Origin: JAICYJ01 sp963737445
GTDB taxonomy: Bacteria > Actinomycetota > Thermoleophilia > Gaiellales > JAICJC01
DNA: 64,000 nucleotides
Reading direction: 5' to 3'
NCBI GenBank assembly: GCA_963737445.1
Contig: CAVTSO010000007.1
Location: forward strand, 1 to 64,000
The position numbers were made by a program, and so were the translations under genes. The notes under the pieces were generated by a model. That model was not told the DNA's origin and did not search any database. It was given only the letters and a program-made list of their open reading frames with translations. Position 1 is the stretch's first letter; each line of letters begins with the position of its first letter. Of this stretch, positions 33,947-42,757 are shown piece by piece.

Positions 33947-34806
33947 ATGACCGCCTCCGACGGACCCGATCCCGCACCCAACATCCGCCGCTTGGTCGTG
34001 GTCTGGTGGGTGCTGTCGGTGATCGGGGTGCTGCTCGTGATCTTCGCGCTGGGACCGCATATACCGCCCGGCAGCGACACCGCCCAGGCCCACGAGCAGC
34101 ACCGGGCCAACATCATCATCGCCGCCATCCTGGCGCCGATCACGATCGGCCTGCTGGTCTACTTCGCCTACGCGCTCACTGTCTTTCGGCAGCGCGGCGA
34201 GCTGATCGAGGACGGACCGCCCATCCACGGCGACAGCCGGCTGCAGGGCGCCTGGCTGATCAGCACCGTCACGATCGTGCTGTTCCTGGCCGCCTATGGC
34301 ACCTACGCCCTTTACGCGACCGAGTCGAGCGCGGCCGGCGCGGGCGGCGGGCAGGGGGCAACGCTGGTCTCGGCGGCACCGCCCAACGCGCTGCAGGTGC
34401 AGGTGGTCTCGCAGCAGTGGCAGTTCACGTTCCGCTACCCGCAGTACGGTGGCGTCGAGACCACGCAGCTGGCGCTGCCGCTGGACCGCACCGTGGTGTT
34501 CCACGTCACCTCGCTGGATGTGACCCACTCGTTCTGGGCCTACCAGCTGGGCGTCAAGGCCGATGCCGTTCCCGGCGCCGACAACGTGGCTGACGTGACG
34601 CCCCACAAGCTGGGCACCTTCACCGTGCGCTGCGCCGAGCTGTGCGGGGTCTGGCACGGCGCGATGGCCACCACCGGCCTGGTGCTGACGCCCGCCGCAT
34701 TCAGCAGCTGGATGGCACAGCAGCGCATCAAGGGCGCGCCCGCCACCAGGAGGCTGCCCCCTACCACAGCGTCTACTATCCCGATCCGATCGAGCGGGCC
34801 GGCTGA
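33947..34806 (+). CDS. coxB: Cytochrome c oxidase subunit II
   Basis: The subunit carries the binuclear CuA centre. Two helices (VWWVLSVIGVLLVIFALG and IIIAAILAPITIGLLVYFAY) precede a cupredoxin domain with WQFTFRYPQYGG, the His-containing DVTHSFWAYQLG and the CuA loop VRCAELCGVWHGAM (C-x3-C-x3-H-x2-M). The open frame continues to 34936 through meaningless sequence. The adjacent frame instead gives HQEAAPYHSVYYPDPIERAG and a stop at 34804-34806, overlapping the subunit I start as TGATG. A single base has therefore been lost near 34740, and I place the end at 34806. Confidence 0.9.
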
Positions 34807-36701
34807 TGGCACAGGGTCCCATGGCCACGACCCCCGACACGCGCTCGCCGCTGCTGCGCCCCAACCTGTTCACCGGTGCGATCGGCGCGGTGATCGGGTT
34901 CATCATCGGCGTCTGGATCGGCCACCGGGTCGGTAGCCACCTGGACTGGGTGTCGGCGATCGACCAGAACGACGTGTCGGTCTTCGCCGGCTACAGCTTC
35001 GGCACGATCGGCTACATCGCCGGCCTGGGCCTGCTCAACTACCCGTTCCGTCGCCTGCTCGGGCAACGGCCGGTGGACGTCGTCAAGAAGGACACGGGCG
35101 CCTGGCGCTACCTGACGGTCAGCACCGACCACAAGGTGATCGGCATGCAGTACCTGTGGGGGATCGGCGTGTTCTTCTTCATCGCCGGCCTGAACGCGAT
35201 GCTGATTCGCACCAACCTGCTGCGTCCCAGCCCGCCGGTGTTCTCCCCCGGCCAGTACCTGACGATCGTCGGCCTGCACGGTTCGATGATGGTGATGATG
35301 GTGTCGAGCATCATCCTGGGACCGTTCGGCCACTATCTGGTGCCGCTCATGATCGGCGCGCGGCGGATGGCCTTCCCGCGCATGGAGGCGCTCACGTTCT
35401 GGCTGACGCCGCTGTCGGGCGTGGTGCTGATGTCGGCCATCAGCTACGGCGGCTTCCCGACCGGTTGGACCGGCTACCCACCGCTGGCGCTGCAGGCCAA
35501 CGCCGGCATGGACGCCTACATCTTCGCCTTCTTCCTGGTGGCCGTGGCGATGATCCTGAACGCAATCAACCTGATGGTCACGATCATCACCATGCGCGCG
35601 CCGGGGCTGACCTGGAACCGGCTGCCGATCTTCGTCTGGAGCATGCTGGCCACCACCGTGCTGATGCTGCTGGGCGCGCCGGTGCTGGTCGCGGGCCTGC
35701 TGATGGAGGCGCTCGACCGCACCTCCGGCACCAACTTCTTCGTGGCCGCCGCCGGCGGCAGCCCGTTCCTGTTCGAGAACCTGTTCTGGTTCTTCGGGCA
35801 CCCGGAGGTCTACATCCTGGCGCTGCCCGGATTCGGCATCGTGCTCGAGATCCTGCCGGTGTTCGCGCGAAAGCCCCTATGGGGCTATCGCCTGGCTGTG
35901 AGCGGGCTCCTGGGCGTGGCGCTGCTGTCGTTCATGGTCTGGCAGCACCACCTGTTCGTGAGCGGCATCAACTCCAACCTACGTCCGTTCTACATGCTGA
36001 CCACGGAGCTGATCTCGGTGCCGACCGGGTTCGTGTTCCTGGCCGGCATGGGCACGCTGTGGCAGGCCCGCATCCGCTACTCGGTGCCGATGCTGTTCTC
36101 ACTGGCCTTCTTCTTCAACTTCCTGATCGGAGGACTGTCCGGGGTATTCCTGTCCGACGTGCCCAGCGACGTGTCGCTGCACGGCAGCTACTTCGTGATG
36201 GCGCACTTCCACTACACGATCATGGGCGGCCTGATCTTCGCCTTCTTCGGCGGCTTCTACTACTGGATGCCGAAGATGACCGGGATGCAGTTGAACGAGC
36301 GGCTGGCAAAGCTCCATTTCTGGACGACGTTCGTGTTCTTCAACTCGACCTTCCTGCCGCTGTTTGCGCTGGGCATGATGGGCATGCCGCGCCGCGTGTC
36401 GACCTACGCCCCGCACCTGCAGTTCCTGAACGACTGGGTGTCGGTGTCGGCGTTCGCCCTCGGCATCTCGATGCTCGTGTTCCTGGTCAACCTGGCCTAC
36501 TCCTACGGCATCGCCCGGATCCCGGCCGATGCCAACCCGTGGCAGTCGCGCGGCCTCGAGTGGCAGGTGCCGACGCCGGTGCCGCTCCAGAACTTCGACG
36601 AGGTGCCCACCATCCTGGCCGGCCCCTACGACTATGGCGACGCCACCGCCCCGCCGGTGGCGCGGCTCGGCCCGATCCGGCCGGCGGTGGCCGGAGACTG
36701 A
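34806..36701 (+). CDS. coxA: Cytochrome c oxidase subunit I
   Basis: The catalytic haem-copper subunit, 631 residues with at least twelve helices and an N-terminal extension with two extra hydrophobic segments. Key sites: HGSMMVMMVSSIILG with a haem a His, and FWFFGHPEVYILALPGFG, which carries a CuB His and the cross-linked Tyr (K-channel type A signature). WQHHLFVSG supplies the CuB pair, and YFVMAHFHYTIMGG the haem a3 and haem a His residues. The ATG is coupled to the coxB stop. Proton-pumping reduction of oxygen at the cell membrane is expected. Confidence 0.96.
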   Translation: MAQGPMATTPDTRSPLLRPNLFTGAIGAVIGFIIGVWIGHRVGSHLDWVSAIDQNDVSVFAGYSFGTIGYIAGLGLLNYPFRRLLGQRPVDVVKKDTGAWRYLTVSTDHKVIGMQYLWGIGVFFFIAGLNAMLIRTNLLRPSPPVFSPGQYLTIVGLHGSMMVMMVSSIILGPFGHYLVPLMIGARRMAFPRMEALTFWLTPLSGVVLMSAISYGGFPTGWTGYPPLALQANAGMDAYIFAFFLVAVAMILNAINLMVTIITMRAPGLTWNRLPIFVWSMLATTVLMLLGAPVLVAGLLMEALDRTSGTNFFVAAAGGSPFLFENLFWFFGHPEVYILALPGFGIVLEILPVFARKPLWGYRLAVSGLLGVALLSFMVWQHHLFVSGINSNLRPFYMLTTELISVPTGFVFLAGMGTLWQARIRYSVPMLFSLAFFFNFLIGGLSGVFLSDVPSDVSLHGSYFVMAHFHYTIMGGLIFAFFGGFYYWMPKMTGMQLNERLAKLHFWTTFVFFNSTFLPLFALGMMGMPRRVSTYAPHLQFLNDWVSVSAFALGISMLVFLVNLAYSYGIARIPADANPWQSRGLEWQVPTPVPLQNFDEVPTILAGPYDYGDATAPPVARLGPIRPAVAGD

Positions 36702-36702
36702 C

Positions 36703-37257
36703 ATGGCGGTCGTCAGCGACATCCCCACCGACCCGCCCCCCGGCCGCGCGCTGTTCGTCGGCGCACGGCTGTTCGTGGCCGCGGATGCCTTCTTCTTCCT
36801 GGGCTTCCTGTTCGCGTACCTCTACCTGCGGGCGCTGGACAGCAACGGTCTCTGGCACCCGCCGCACACCAACCCGTCCGGCGCGCTTGCGACCGTGTCG
36901 CTGGTGGCGGTGGTCGCGGCGGCGGTGATCGTGTGGGTGGCCGATGACCGGCGCGCGCGGATGGCGGCCGCGGCCGCCACCGTGCTGGTGCTGGTGGCCA
37001 CGATCTGCGAGGGCGTGCAGCTGTTCGACCCCGGCTTCTCGCCCATCCACAGCGGCGGCTACGGGGCCGTGTTCGTCGGCTTCACGGCCGGCTTCACCGT
37101 GCACCTGCTGGGCGCCGCCTACTGGCTCGAGACGATCGCCGCCGACCGCACCACGGAGGTCGGCCTGCGGCTGCGCGAGCTGCGGGCGGCGCTCGTGTTC
37201 GTGACGTTCCTGGCTGCGGTGGCGGTGATCGCCACCATCCTCTTCTACGTGGTATGA
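36703..37257 (+). CDS. coxC: Cytochrome c oxidase subunit III
   Basis: A 184-residue, five-helix subunit III of the short type. Features are FVAADAFFFLGFLFAYLYLR in the first helix, CEGVQLFDPGFSPIHSGGYG between helices, and GFTAGFTVHLLGAAYWLE, the conserved G-F-H/T-x-x-H-L region. It begins one base after the coxA stop and overlaps the CtaG gene by four bases. Subunit III stabilises the oxidase and its proton uptake. Confidence 0.88.
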   Translation: MAVVSDIPTDPPPGRALFVGARLFVAADAFFFLGFLFAYLYLRALDSNGLWHPPHTNPSGALATVSLVAVVAAAVIVWVADDRRARMAAAAATVLVLVATICEGVQLFDPGFSPIHSGGYGAVFVGFTAGFTVHLLGAAYWLETIAADRTTEVGLRLRELRAALVFVTFLAAVAVIATILFYVV

Positions 37258-38129
37258 GCGCGGTTCAGATCGACCCGGAGAATGCGGTCCCGCTCGCGGC
37301 CGTGGTGGTCGCGACCGGGCTCTACTGGGCGGGCTGGCGGCGGCGGGTGCGGCCCGCGACCGGCCCCGACCTGCGCTCGAGGCAGCTGCGAGCGTGCGCG
37401 TTTGCCGGGGCGATGGCCGTGCTGCTGATCGCGCTGGTGGGGCTGGACGGCTACGCCGATCGCGGCTTCTGGCCGCACATGCTGCAGCACGTGCTGCTGC
37501 TCACCGCCGCGGCACCGCTGCTGGTGCTGGCGGAGCCATGGAGCATGCTGTGGCGGCCGCTGCCGCTCGGCTTCCGGCGCTCGAGCGCCGGCTGGGTGGC
37601 GCAGAGCGGCCGGGCGCGCCCTCTGCGCTCGCTGGGCCGGATGCTGGCGCGGCCGATCCCGGTGCTGGTGATCTCGATCGCGACGCTGTGGCTTTGGCAC
37701 CTGCCCGCCGCCTACGACCTGGCGCTGCACCACCAGAGCGTGCACGACCTCGAGCACCTGACGATGCTGGCCACGGCGATCCTGTTCTGGGAACAGGTGA
37801 TCGACACGGCGCCGATCCGGCCGACGCTGGATCCGATCCAGCTGACACTGTACGTCTCGGTGGCCACGGTCGCCGGCTGGCTGCTGGCGGCGGTGCTGGC
37901 CTACTGGCCGGTGGCGCTCTACCAGCCGTACCTGGCGGCGGCTGACCGGCCCGGCGGGGTGTCCGCGCTGGCCGACCAGCAGATCGCGGCCGGCATCATG
38001 TGGGGGCCGGGCTCACTAGCCTACTCTATGGCGGTGTTCTGGCTGATCTATAACTGGGTGGGTGACGACAATCGCGGCCGGCGACGGAGACGTCCGAGGG
38101 TCGCGGCCGTGCGAGAGAGAGGAGCCTGA
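37254..38129 (+). CDS. ctaG: Cytochrome c oxidase assembly protein, CtaG/caa3 type
   Basis: A 291-residue protein with seven predicted helices. The motifs FWPHMLQHVLLLTAAAPLLV, LWLWHLPAAYDLALHHQSVH and DLEHLTMLATAILFWEQVID contain the conserved His and Trp residues of the caa3_CtaG family, which inserts CuB into subunit I. The start overlaps the subunit III stop (ATGA). The C-terminal tail is Arg-rich and probably cytoplasmic. Confidence 0.9.
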   Translation: MSAVQIDPENAVPLAAVVVATGLYWAGWRRRVRPATGPDLRSRQLRACAFAGAMAVLLIALVGLDGYADRGFWPHMLQHVLLLTAAAPLLVLAEPWSMLWRPLPLGFRRSSAGWVAQSGRARPLRSLGRMLARPIPVLVISIATLWLWHLPAAYDLALHHQSVHDLEHLTMLATAILFWEQVIDTAPIRPTLDPIQLTLYVSVATVAGWLLAAVLAYWPVALYQPYLAAADRPGGVSALADQQIAAGIMWGPGSLAYSMAVFWLIYNWVGDDNRGRRRRRPRVAAVRERGA

Positions 38130-38134
38130 GGCGT

Positions 38135-38248
38135 ATGGACATACCCAGCGATGTCTCGGCAGGCGCGGCGCTGACGCTGGTGGTGCCGCTGGCGCTGCTG
38201 GCGGTCGTGCTGCTGTGGGGCTGGACGCTACGACGGCGTTTGGATTGA
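38135..38248 (+). CDS. 37-residue single-helix membrane peptide in the oxidase operon
   Basis: The frame encodes MDIPSDVSAGAALTLVVPLA, then L-L-A-V-V-L-L-W-G-W-T and a basic tail L-R-R-R-L-D. A GGAG sits about twelve bases before the ATG, and the gene fits between ctaG and the SCO gene with five and thirteen bases to spare. The layout (short acidic lead, one helix, Arg tail inside) resembles small accessory subunits of haem-copper oxidases such as subunit IV or CcoQ-like peptides. It may have been missed in annotations because of its size. Confidence 0.65.
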   Translation: MDIPSDVSAGAALTLVVPLALLAVVLLWGWTLRRRLD

Positions 38249-38261
38249 CCCGGCGCCGTCG

Positions 38262-38885
38262 ATGCTGGCGGCGGTCGCCAGCGTGCTGCTGATCGTGAGC
38301 GGCGCGGTGCTGGCGCTGGCGGCGACCCGGTACGGGCCTGGCACCCACACCAGCTCCGGGGCAGGTGCGGCGGTGAGCGGCGCGCCGGTCAACGGCGACG
38401 CCGTCTGGAAGCCGGGGGCGCGGCCGGCGCCCGGCTTCGACCTGACCGACCAGCGCGGCCGCTCGGTGTCGCTCGCATCGCTGCGCGGACAGCCGCTGCT
38501 GCTGACGTTCCTGGACTCCAAGTGCACGACGCTGTGCCCGATCGTGGGCCACCAGCTGGGCGTGGTGGAGCGGCGCCTGGGCGGGCAGCCGGTGCGGCTG
38601 ATCATCGTCAGCGTCGATCCCGCCGACACGCGCCATTCGGTGGCGGCGGCGGCCCGCAAGTGGGGCTGGCACGGGCACTGGCGGTGGCTGATGGGCACGC
38701 CGGCACGGCTCGCGCCGGTGTGGCGCGCGTACGGCATCGGCGTGCAGCCCACCGCCACCGACATCACGCACAGCATGGCGGTCTACGTGATCGACGGGCA
38801 GGGCGACGAGCGGGCCGGGTTCCTGCCGCCGCTTGCGATCTCCCGGCTGGTCTCGGACGTGCGGCTGCTGCAGTCGGCCGGCTAG
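38262..38885 (+). CDS. SCO1/SenC-family copper chaperone
   Basis: A 207-residue membrane-anchored thioredoxin fold. The N-terminal helix is MLAAVASVLLIVSGAVLALA. The copper-binding motif C-T-T-L-C-P (C-x3-C-P) appears in LLLTFLDSKCTTLCPIVGHQ, and the distal His is in ATDITHSMAVYVID. These three ligands are the standard CuA-assembly set. It ends the oxidase operon and overlaps the convergent metallopeptidase gene by four bases. Confidence 0.9.
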   Translation: MLAAVASVLLIVSGAVLALAATRYGPGTHTSSGAGAAVSGAPVNGDAVWKPGARPAPGFDLTDQRGRSVSLASLRGQPLLLTFLDSKCTTLCPIVGHQLGVVERRLGGQPVRLIIVSVDPADTRHSVAAAARKWGWHGHWRWLMGTPARLAPVWRAYGIGVQPTATDITHSMAVYVIDGQGDERAGFLPPLAISRLVSDVRLLQSAG

Positions 38886-39556
38886 CGCGGCGCGTCCGGC
38901 GGCGGGTGCACCGACTCGGCGTCGGGCCGCGGGTTGTTGCCGATCGTGAAATGGTCGAGGTCGGTCTCGCTCATCCCGAACATGTGGCCGAGCTCGTGCA
39001 GCAGCGTGTCGTGGATCTGACGGTGCAGCGCGGCTCGGTCGCCCGACACGCGCATGATCGGCCGCCGGTAGAGCGTGATCTCGGACATCACGTCGCTGCC
39101 GCGGGTCTGCGACTGGTAGACGCCGAACACGCGTGGCTCGCCGGCCCGCTCCTCCTCGACGGTGATGGCCACGTTTCGCTGCGTGATCGCCTGGCCGATC
39201 CAGGGCGGCAGCGCTGCCAGCTCGACCTCGACGATGGCCGCGAACTCCTCGTCTGAGACCGCGACGCTGATGGGGTGCGCGGCGAAGGCCTCGTTGGCGC
39301 GCTGCGCCCGCTCCTGCAGCCACAGGTTCTGGGCGCGCACCTCCTCCAGGTCGGCCGAGACGCTGCCCAGGAATACGCGCGCGATCACGTAGCCGCCGGC
39401 CAGCGAACCGCCCAGCAGCAGCAGCAGCGTGCCGGTCGACGAGGTGGGGCGGTAGACCAGGGTGTTCACCCACACCGGCGAGGCCAGCAGTGCACCCAGC
39501 CAGATGCTCTGGACGGGGTTGCCGCGCCGGTAGCGGGTGAGCAGCCGTCGGATCAC
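38882..39556 (-). CDS. Membrane-anchored zincin-like metallopeptidase family protein
   Basis: A 224-residue protein with two N-terminal helices (IWLGALLASPVWVNTLVY and LLLLLGGSLAGGYVIARVFL). The C-terminal domain carries DTLLHELGHMFGMSETDLDH, an H-E-x-G-H-x-x-G-x-x-x-x-D zinc motif of the actinobacterial metallopeptidase family (DUF1025-like). The strand YQSQTRGSDVMSEITLYRRP precedes it, as is typical. Family members often lack the membrane part. Its target is unknown. Confidence 0.83.
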   Translation of the reverse strand: MIRRLLTRYRRGNPVQSIWLGALLASPVWVNTLVYRPTSSTGTLLLLLGGSLAGGYVIARVFLGSVSADLEEVRAQNLWLQERAQRANEAFAAHPISVAVSDEEFAAIVEVELAALPPWIGQAITQRNVAITVEEERAGEPRVFGVYQSQTRGSDVMSEITLYRRPIMRVSGDRAALHRQIHDTLLHELGHMFGMSETDLDHFTIGNNPRPDAESVHPPPDAPR

Positions 39557-39666
39557 GCTGGGATGGTAGGTGGGGCGGACGCCAAGAGTCGTAGAATCCG
39601 GTCATCAGCGACGACCAGACACCGCGGCCCGACCAGCGACCGGCATCCGTCGCCACCTCATCGCCG

Positions 39667-40086
39667 GTGGTGGTCGCCAGGCACAGCGACGGCCCGCCCC
39701 TGCTCGTGCGCGCGCTCTGGTTCGTGTTCATCGGCTGGTGGCTGACCGGGCTTGTCAACGTGCTCGCCTACCTGATCGCGCTCACGATCATCGGGCTGCC
39801 GCTGGCGTTCATGATCTTCAACCGGTTGCCGACGGTGCTCACGCTGCGACCGCGCACGGTGCACACGACGCACGAGGTGTCGGGCGGCGTCACCCACATC
39901 ACCGAGAGCCGCGTCCCGCAGCGCGGCTTCTTGGGCCGCGCCGTCTACTTCGTCTTGATCGGCTGGTGGTTTGGCGCGATCTGGTCGGTGCTGGCCTGGC
40001 TGCTCTGTATCACCGTGATCGGCATCCCCCTCGGCGTGATGATGTACAACCGGCTGCCCGCCGTGATGACACTCCGCCGCTACTAG
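39667..40086 (+). CDS. YccF-domain inner membrane protein
   Basis: A 139-residue protein with two YccF repeats: RALWFVFIGWWLTGLVNVLA then A-L-T-I-I-G-L-P-L, and AVYFVLIGWWFGAIWSVLAW then I-T-V-I-G-I-P-L-G. Each repeat is a pair of helices with the W-F-x-x-x-G-W-W and I-G-x-P motifs. The function of the family is unknown. Upstream the same frame is open to about 39604, so the start is uncertain. It is the last backbone gene before the tRNA-Ser repeat. Confidence 0.8.
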   Translation: MVVARHSDGPPLLVRALWFVFIGWWLTGLVNVLAYLIALTIIGLPLAFMIFNRLPTVLTLRPRTVHTTHEVSGGVTHITESRVPQRGFLGRAVYFVLIGWWFGAIWSVLAWLLCITVIGIPLGVMMYNRLPAVMTLRRY

Positions 40087-40231
40087 GTTCGTCCGTGAGG
40101 CGTTCCAACTGGCGCGGCATGGGCCGCGGGCGATCACCGGTGGGCCGGCCGCCGGCGAACGGGATCGTCTCGACACGGCCGAAGGGGCTGGCGGTTCCGC
40201 CGCAGCCGATGGCGGCGGGATTGCGGACTCC

Positions 40232-40297
40232 AGAGCGGAGGGGGAGGGATTCGAACCCTCGGTACGCCTTAACGACGCACAACGGTTTTCGAGACCG
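40232..40297 (-). repeat. tRNA-Ser 3'-part copy (66 bp), distal att site
   Basis: The 66 bases match 58849-58914 perfectly. They cover the 3' flank, acceptor 3' strand, T arm, the long variable arm and the anticodon loop, and stop at the 5' side of the anticodon stem. There is no 5' half, so this is not a working tRNA. Its relation to the intact gene 18.6 kb away marks the far boundary of island III. Confidence 0.9.
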
Positions 40298-41600
40298 AGC
40301 TCGATTGGCTTGGTTGAGCTGTGTAGCGTGGGGGGCGTGGGTCGGTGGTGTCCGGCTCGTGGGAGAGGGTGCGGCGGGCGGCGGGATGACTCGTGGTTTA
40401 GCTGGCCGAGTCGTGCCTGTGTTTGGATCTGTCTCCCGCCGCTCGCCGTCCCTTGGGTGCCGTCGTGACTTCGTAGAAGCCTGACTTCGCTCGACACAGC
40501 TCTGTCCGGCGGCGTCCTCCGTCATGGCGATGAGGAGGAGTGGTGATGATCGCAGTTGGGGTGGACACCCACAAGCATTGGCACGTGGCGGTGGCGCTGG
40601 ATGCGCTTGGCCAGGTGCTCGGTGAGATCGTGATCGCAGCGACCGGGGCCGGCTATGGCGAGCTGGTCGCCTGGCTGTCGGGGTTGGAGGGGGAGGTGGT
40701 GGTCGGGATCGAAGGTGCCGGAGTTATGGCGCTGGTCTGTGCCAGCATCTGCGCGGCGCCGGCCTGGTCGTGGTCGAGGTGGAGCGGCCGCGCAGGCGCG
40801 ATCGACGCGCCGGCAAGTCGGATCAGATCGACGCGCTTTTGGCGGCAAAGCGAGTGCTGGCTGGCGATGGCGTCTCGACGCCGCGCGCGGCCGGCGGCCG
40901 TGCCGCGCTGAGCGTCCTTGTGGTCGCCTACCGCTCGTGCGTCGGGGAGCGCACGCGGCTGCTCAATCAGCTGCAAGGCCTCTGCGTCACGGCACCAGCG
41001 GCACTGCGCGAGCGTATCGGCAAGGGCAACGGCGCCCGGCTGGCCGATCGGCTGGCGCGGATGCGAGACCGCTCCGACGCCGGACAGCATGAGCAGACGA
41101 TGCTGACCGTCCTGCGTGACCTGGCCAGACGCGCTCGCCAGCTCGATGCACAAGCTGGCCGGTACCGGTGCGAGATCACAAACCTTGTCCGCGAGCTTCA
41201 CCCGACGCTCATGGACGAGCCCGGTGTCGGCCCGATCAGCGCCGCCAAGCTCCTGGTCTGCGACCCCGCGCGTTTCCCGACCGAGGCCGCCTTCGCGCGC
41301 AGCAACGGCACCGCGCCCATCCCCGCATCATCCGGCCAGACGATCCGCCATCGCCTCTCCCGCGGCGGCGACCGCCAAGCGAACAACGCGATCCACACGA
41401 TCGCCATGAACCGAGCCATCAACCACGCCGAATCGCGCGCCTACCTCGAGCGCAGAATCCGCCAAGGAAAAACCCACCGAGACGCCATGCGAGCACTGAA
41501 ACGCCAAATCTCAAGACGCATCTACCGGCGGCTGACCGAACCCCACTTGACACCATAGAAGCATCCGATCAGGGGACGCGTGCGCCATCCTTTGCGCCAT
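40298..41600 (+). mobile_element. IS110-family insertion element (approximate limits)
   Basis: A single DEDD-type transposase gene with about 245 non-coding bases in front is the normal IS110 layout. IS110 elements lack terminal inverted repeats, and I could not fix the ends. The left limit is set where the tRNA-Ser copy stops. The leader could hold a bridge RNA, as shown for IS621; it is GC-rich with several short inverted segments, but I cannot assign its loops by eye. Confidence 0.55.
40546..41558 (+). pseudogene. IS110-family DEDD transposase (one frameshift)
   Basis: The N-terminal RuvC-like domain begins MIAVGVDTHKHWHVAVALDA (first acidic residue in G-V-D). It continues with VVVGIEGAG (second, Glu), and after a one-base loss near 40727 with LVVVEVERPRRRD and GKSDQIDALLAAKRV (the D-x-x-D-A pair). 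The C-terminal Tnp domain has MDEPGVGPISAAKLLVCDPA and PASSGQTIRHRLSRGGDRQA, with the catalytic Ser in S-S-G-Q-T. All active residues are present, so only the frameshift stands against activity. GAGGAGGAG precedes the start. Confidence 0.88.
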
Positions 41601-41790
41601 CCTCCGGATCCGGGCGTCGCCTCGGGACGCCCTGTTCGTCGGACAGAGCGAGCCAGCGGCAGGGGTGGGATCCGATCCGGCGAGTCAGGTTGACCGCCAC
41701 TGCCGGTTCCTTGACGCCAACCGGACTTGGATTCAGAAGGGCAGTGAGGGCGGTGAGTGATCGCCTGGAGTGATCCTGCAGGCCGGGCCG
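41559..41790. other. Short gene-free stretch after the IS110 element
   Basis: I see no coding frame with recognisable sequence. It should contain the right end of the IS110 element, whose position is undetermined. Confidence 0.35.
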
Positions 41791-42617
41791 TTAACGGAGG
41801 AGCTGGGACAGGCCTGACTCGACGAGAAGCTGTGCGATCAGTTGATGGCCGCGCTGGTTGGGATGTGTGTGGTCAGGCGCAAGGAGTGAGCCAGCGTTCT
41901 CGACGCCCCGAGGCCCGTTGAAGGCGTGGTAGGTATCGACGCACACCGCGTGAGCCTGAGCAGCCAACCGACACGGTATCGACGTGAAAAGATCGAACAC
42001 GCTCCTGACGATCGGATAGGCCGACCGTGGAACGGCGGGGTCGCCGATCAGGTCGTTGTAATCGTTGGTGAGGCGGATCGCGGTTGGCCGTCCTCGACGG
42101 AGAGCGACGATCGTCGAGAGGATCACGTGCAAGTTGCGTTCAAAGGCTCCGGCCGTCTTGCTCAGGCAGGGTCCGCGGTACTTCGCCCAGCCGGCATGCG
42201 GGTAGCCCTCCTTCCCGTCGCAGGGATCGTGGAAGCTGTTCCAGGGTGGATCGTTGTGGCCGATGGTCAGCGTGATGATATTGGCGTGCGACACCGCCTC
42301 GCGCATAGACGGGCTCGAGGTGATCTCCCGGCGAAGGTCACGGCTGTCGATCCCGGTGCCTTCCGACAGGTTCTGCACGACCACGGTTACCCCCGTCCGC
42401 CGTTCCACCTGGGCGCCGAACAGGTCGACGAAGGTCGGCAGCCTCCGCAGAACTGCTGTCCGAAAGGCAGTGAATCCCCGAGCGCGGCCAATCGCCACGT
42501 CACGTGCCGCGGACCGGACGATTGACCAGACGATGACACGTCGGAGGAGCCGCAGCCGGTAACTGCCAGCACCACGGCGAGTACGACCACAACTTCTTTG
42601 CGCGTTGCCTCATGCAC
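41791..42617 (-). pseudogene. SGNH/GDSL-type lipoprotein hydrolase (one frameshift)
   Basis: The ATG at 42617 starts MHEATRKEVVVVLAVVLAVT with lipobox T-G-C, then RLAALGDSLPFGQQFCGG, the block I Ser of SGNH hydrolases. A one-base loss near 42441 moves the frame to PTFVDLFGAQVERRTGVTV. Block III appears as ITLTIGHNDPPWN and block V as LLAPDHTHPNQRGHQLIAQL (D-x-x-H pair). The product would be a surface-anchored esterase or lipase of about 275 residues. Downstream neighbour on the same strand: trypsin-like protease gene further right. Confidence 0.8.
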
Positions 42618-42757
42618 GGTATGTCGCTCCGCGACGACCGTGAAAAATCAACGGACGGAGGGCTCCCTTTTCGGGTCGGGAGAGGCCATGGGTACGCCTG
42701 AGAGCTCTCTCCCTCTGCTCCACGCCTCTGCTGCATGCCGATCATGGCCCGTTGTCG

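Noticed and set aside
35156..36928. 590-residue frame over the oxidase subunit I gene
   Set aside because: It is an out-of-frame reading of coxA with random Arg/Gly-rich composition.
40232..40297. Possible tRNA-Ser gene
   Set aside because: The sequence diverges at the anticodon stem and has no 5' half; it is a copy of the 3' part of the gene at 58853-58942.
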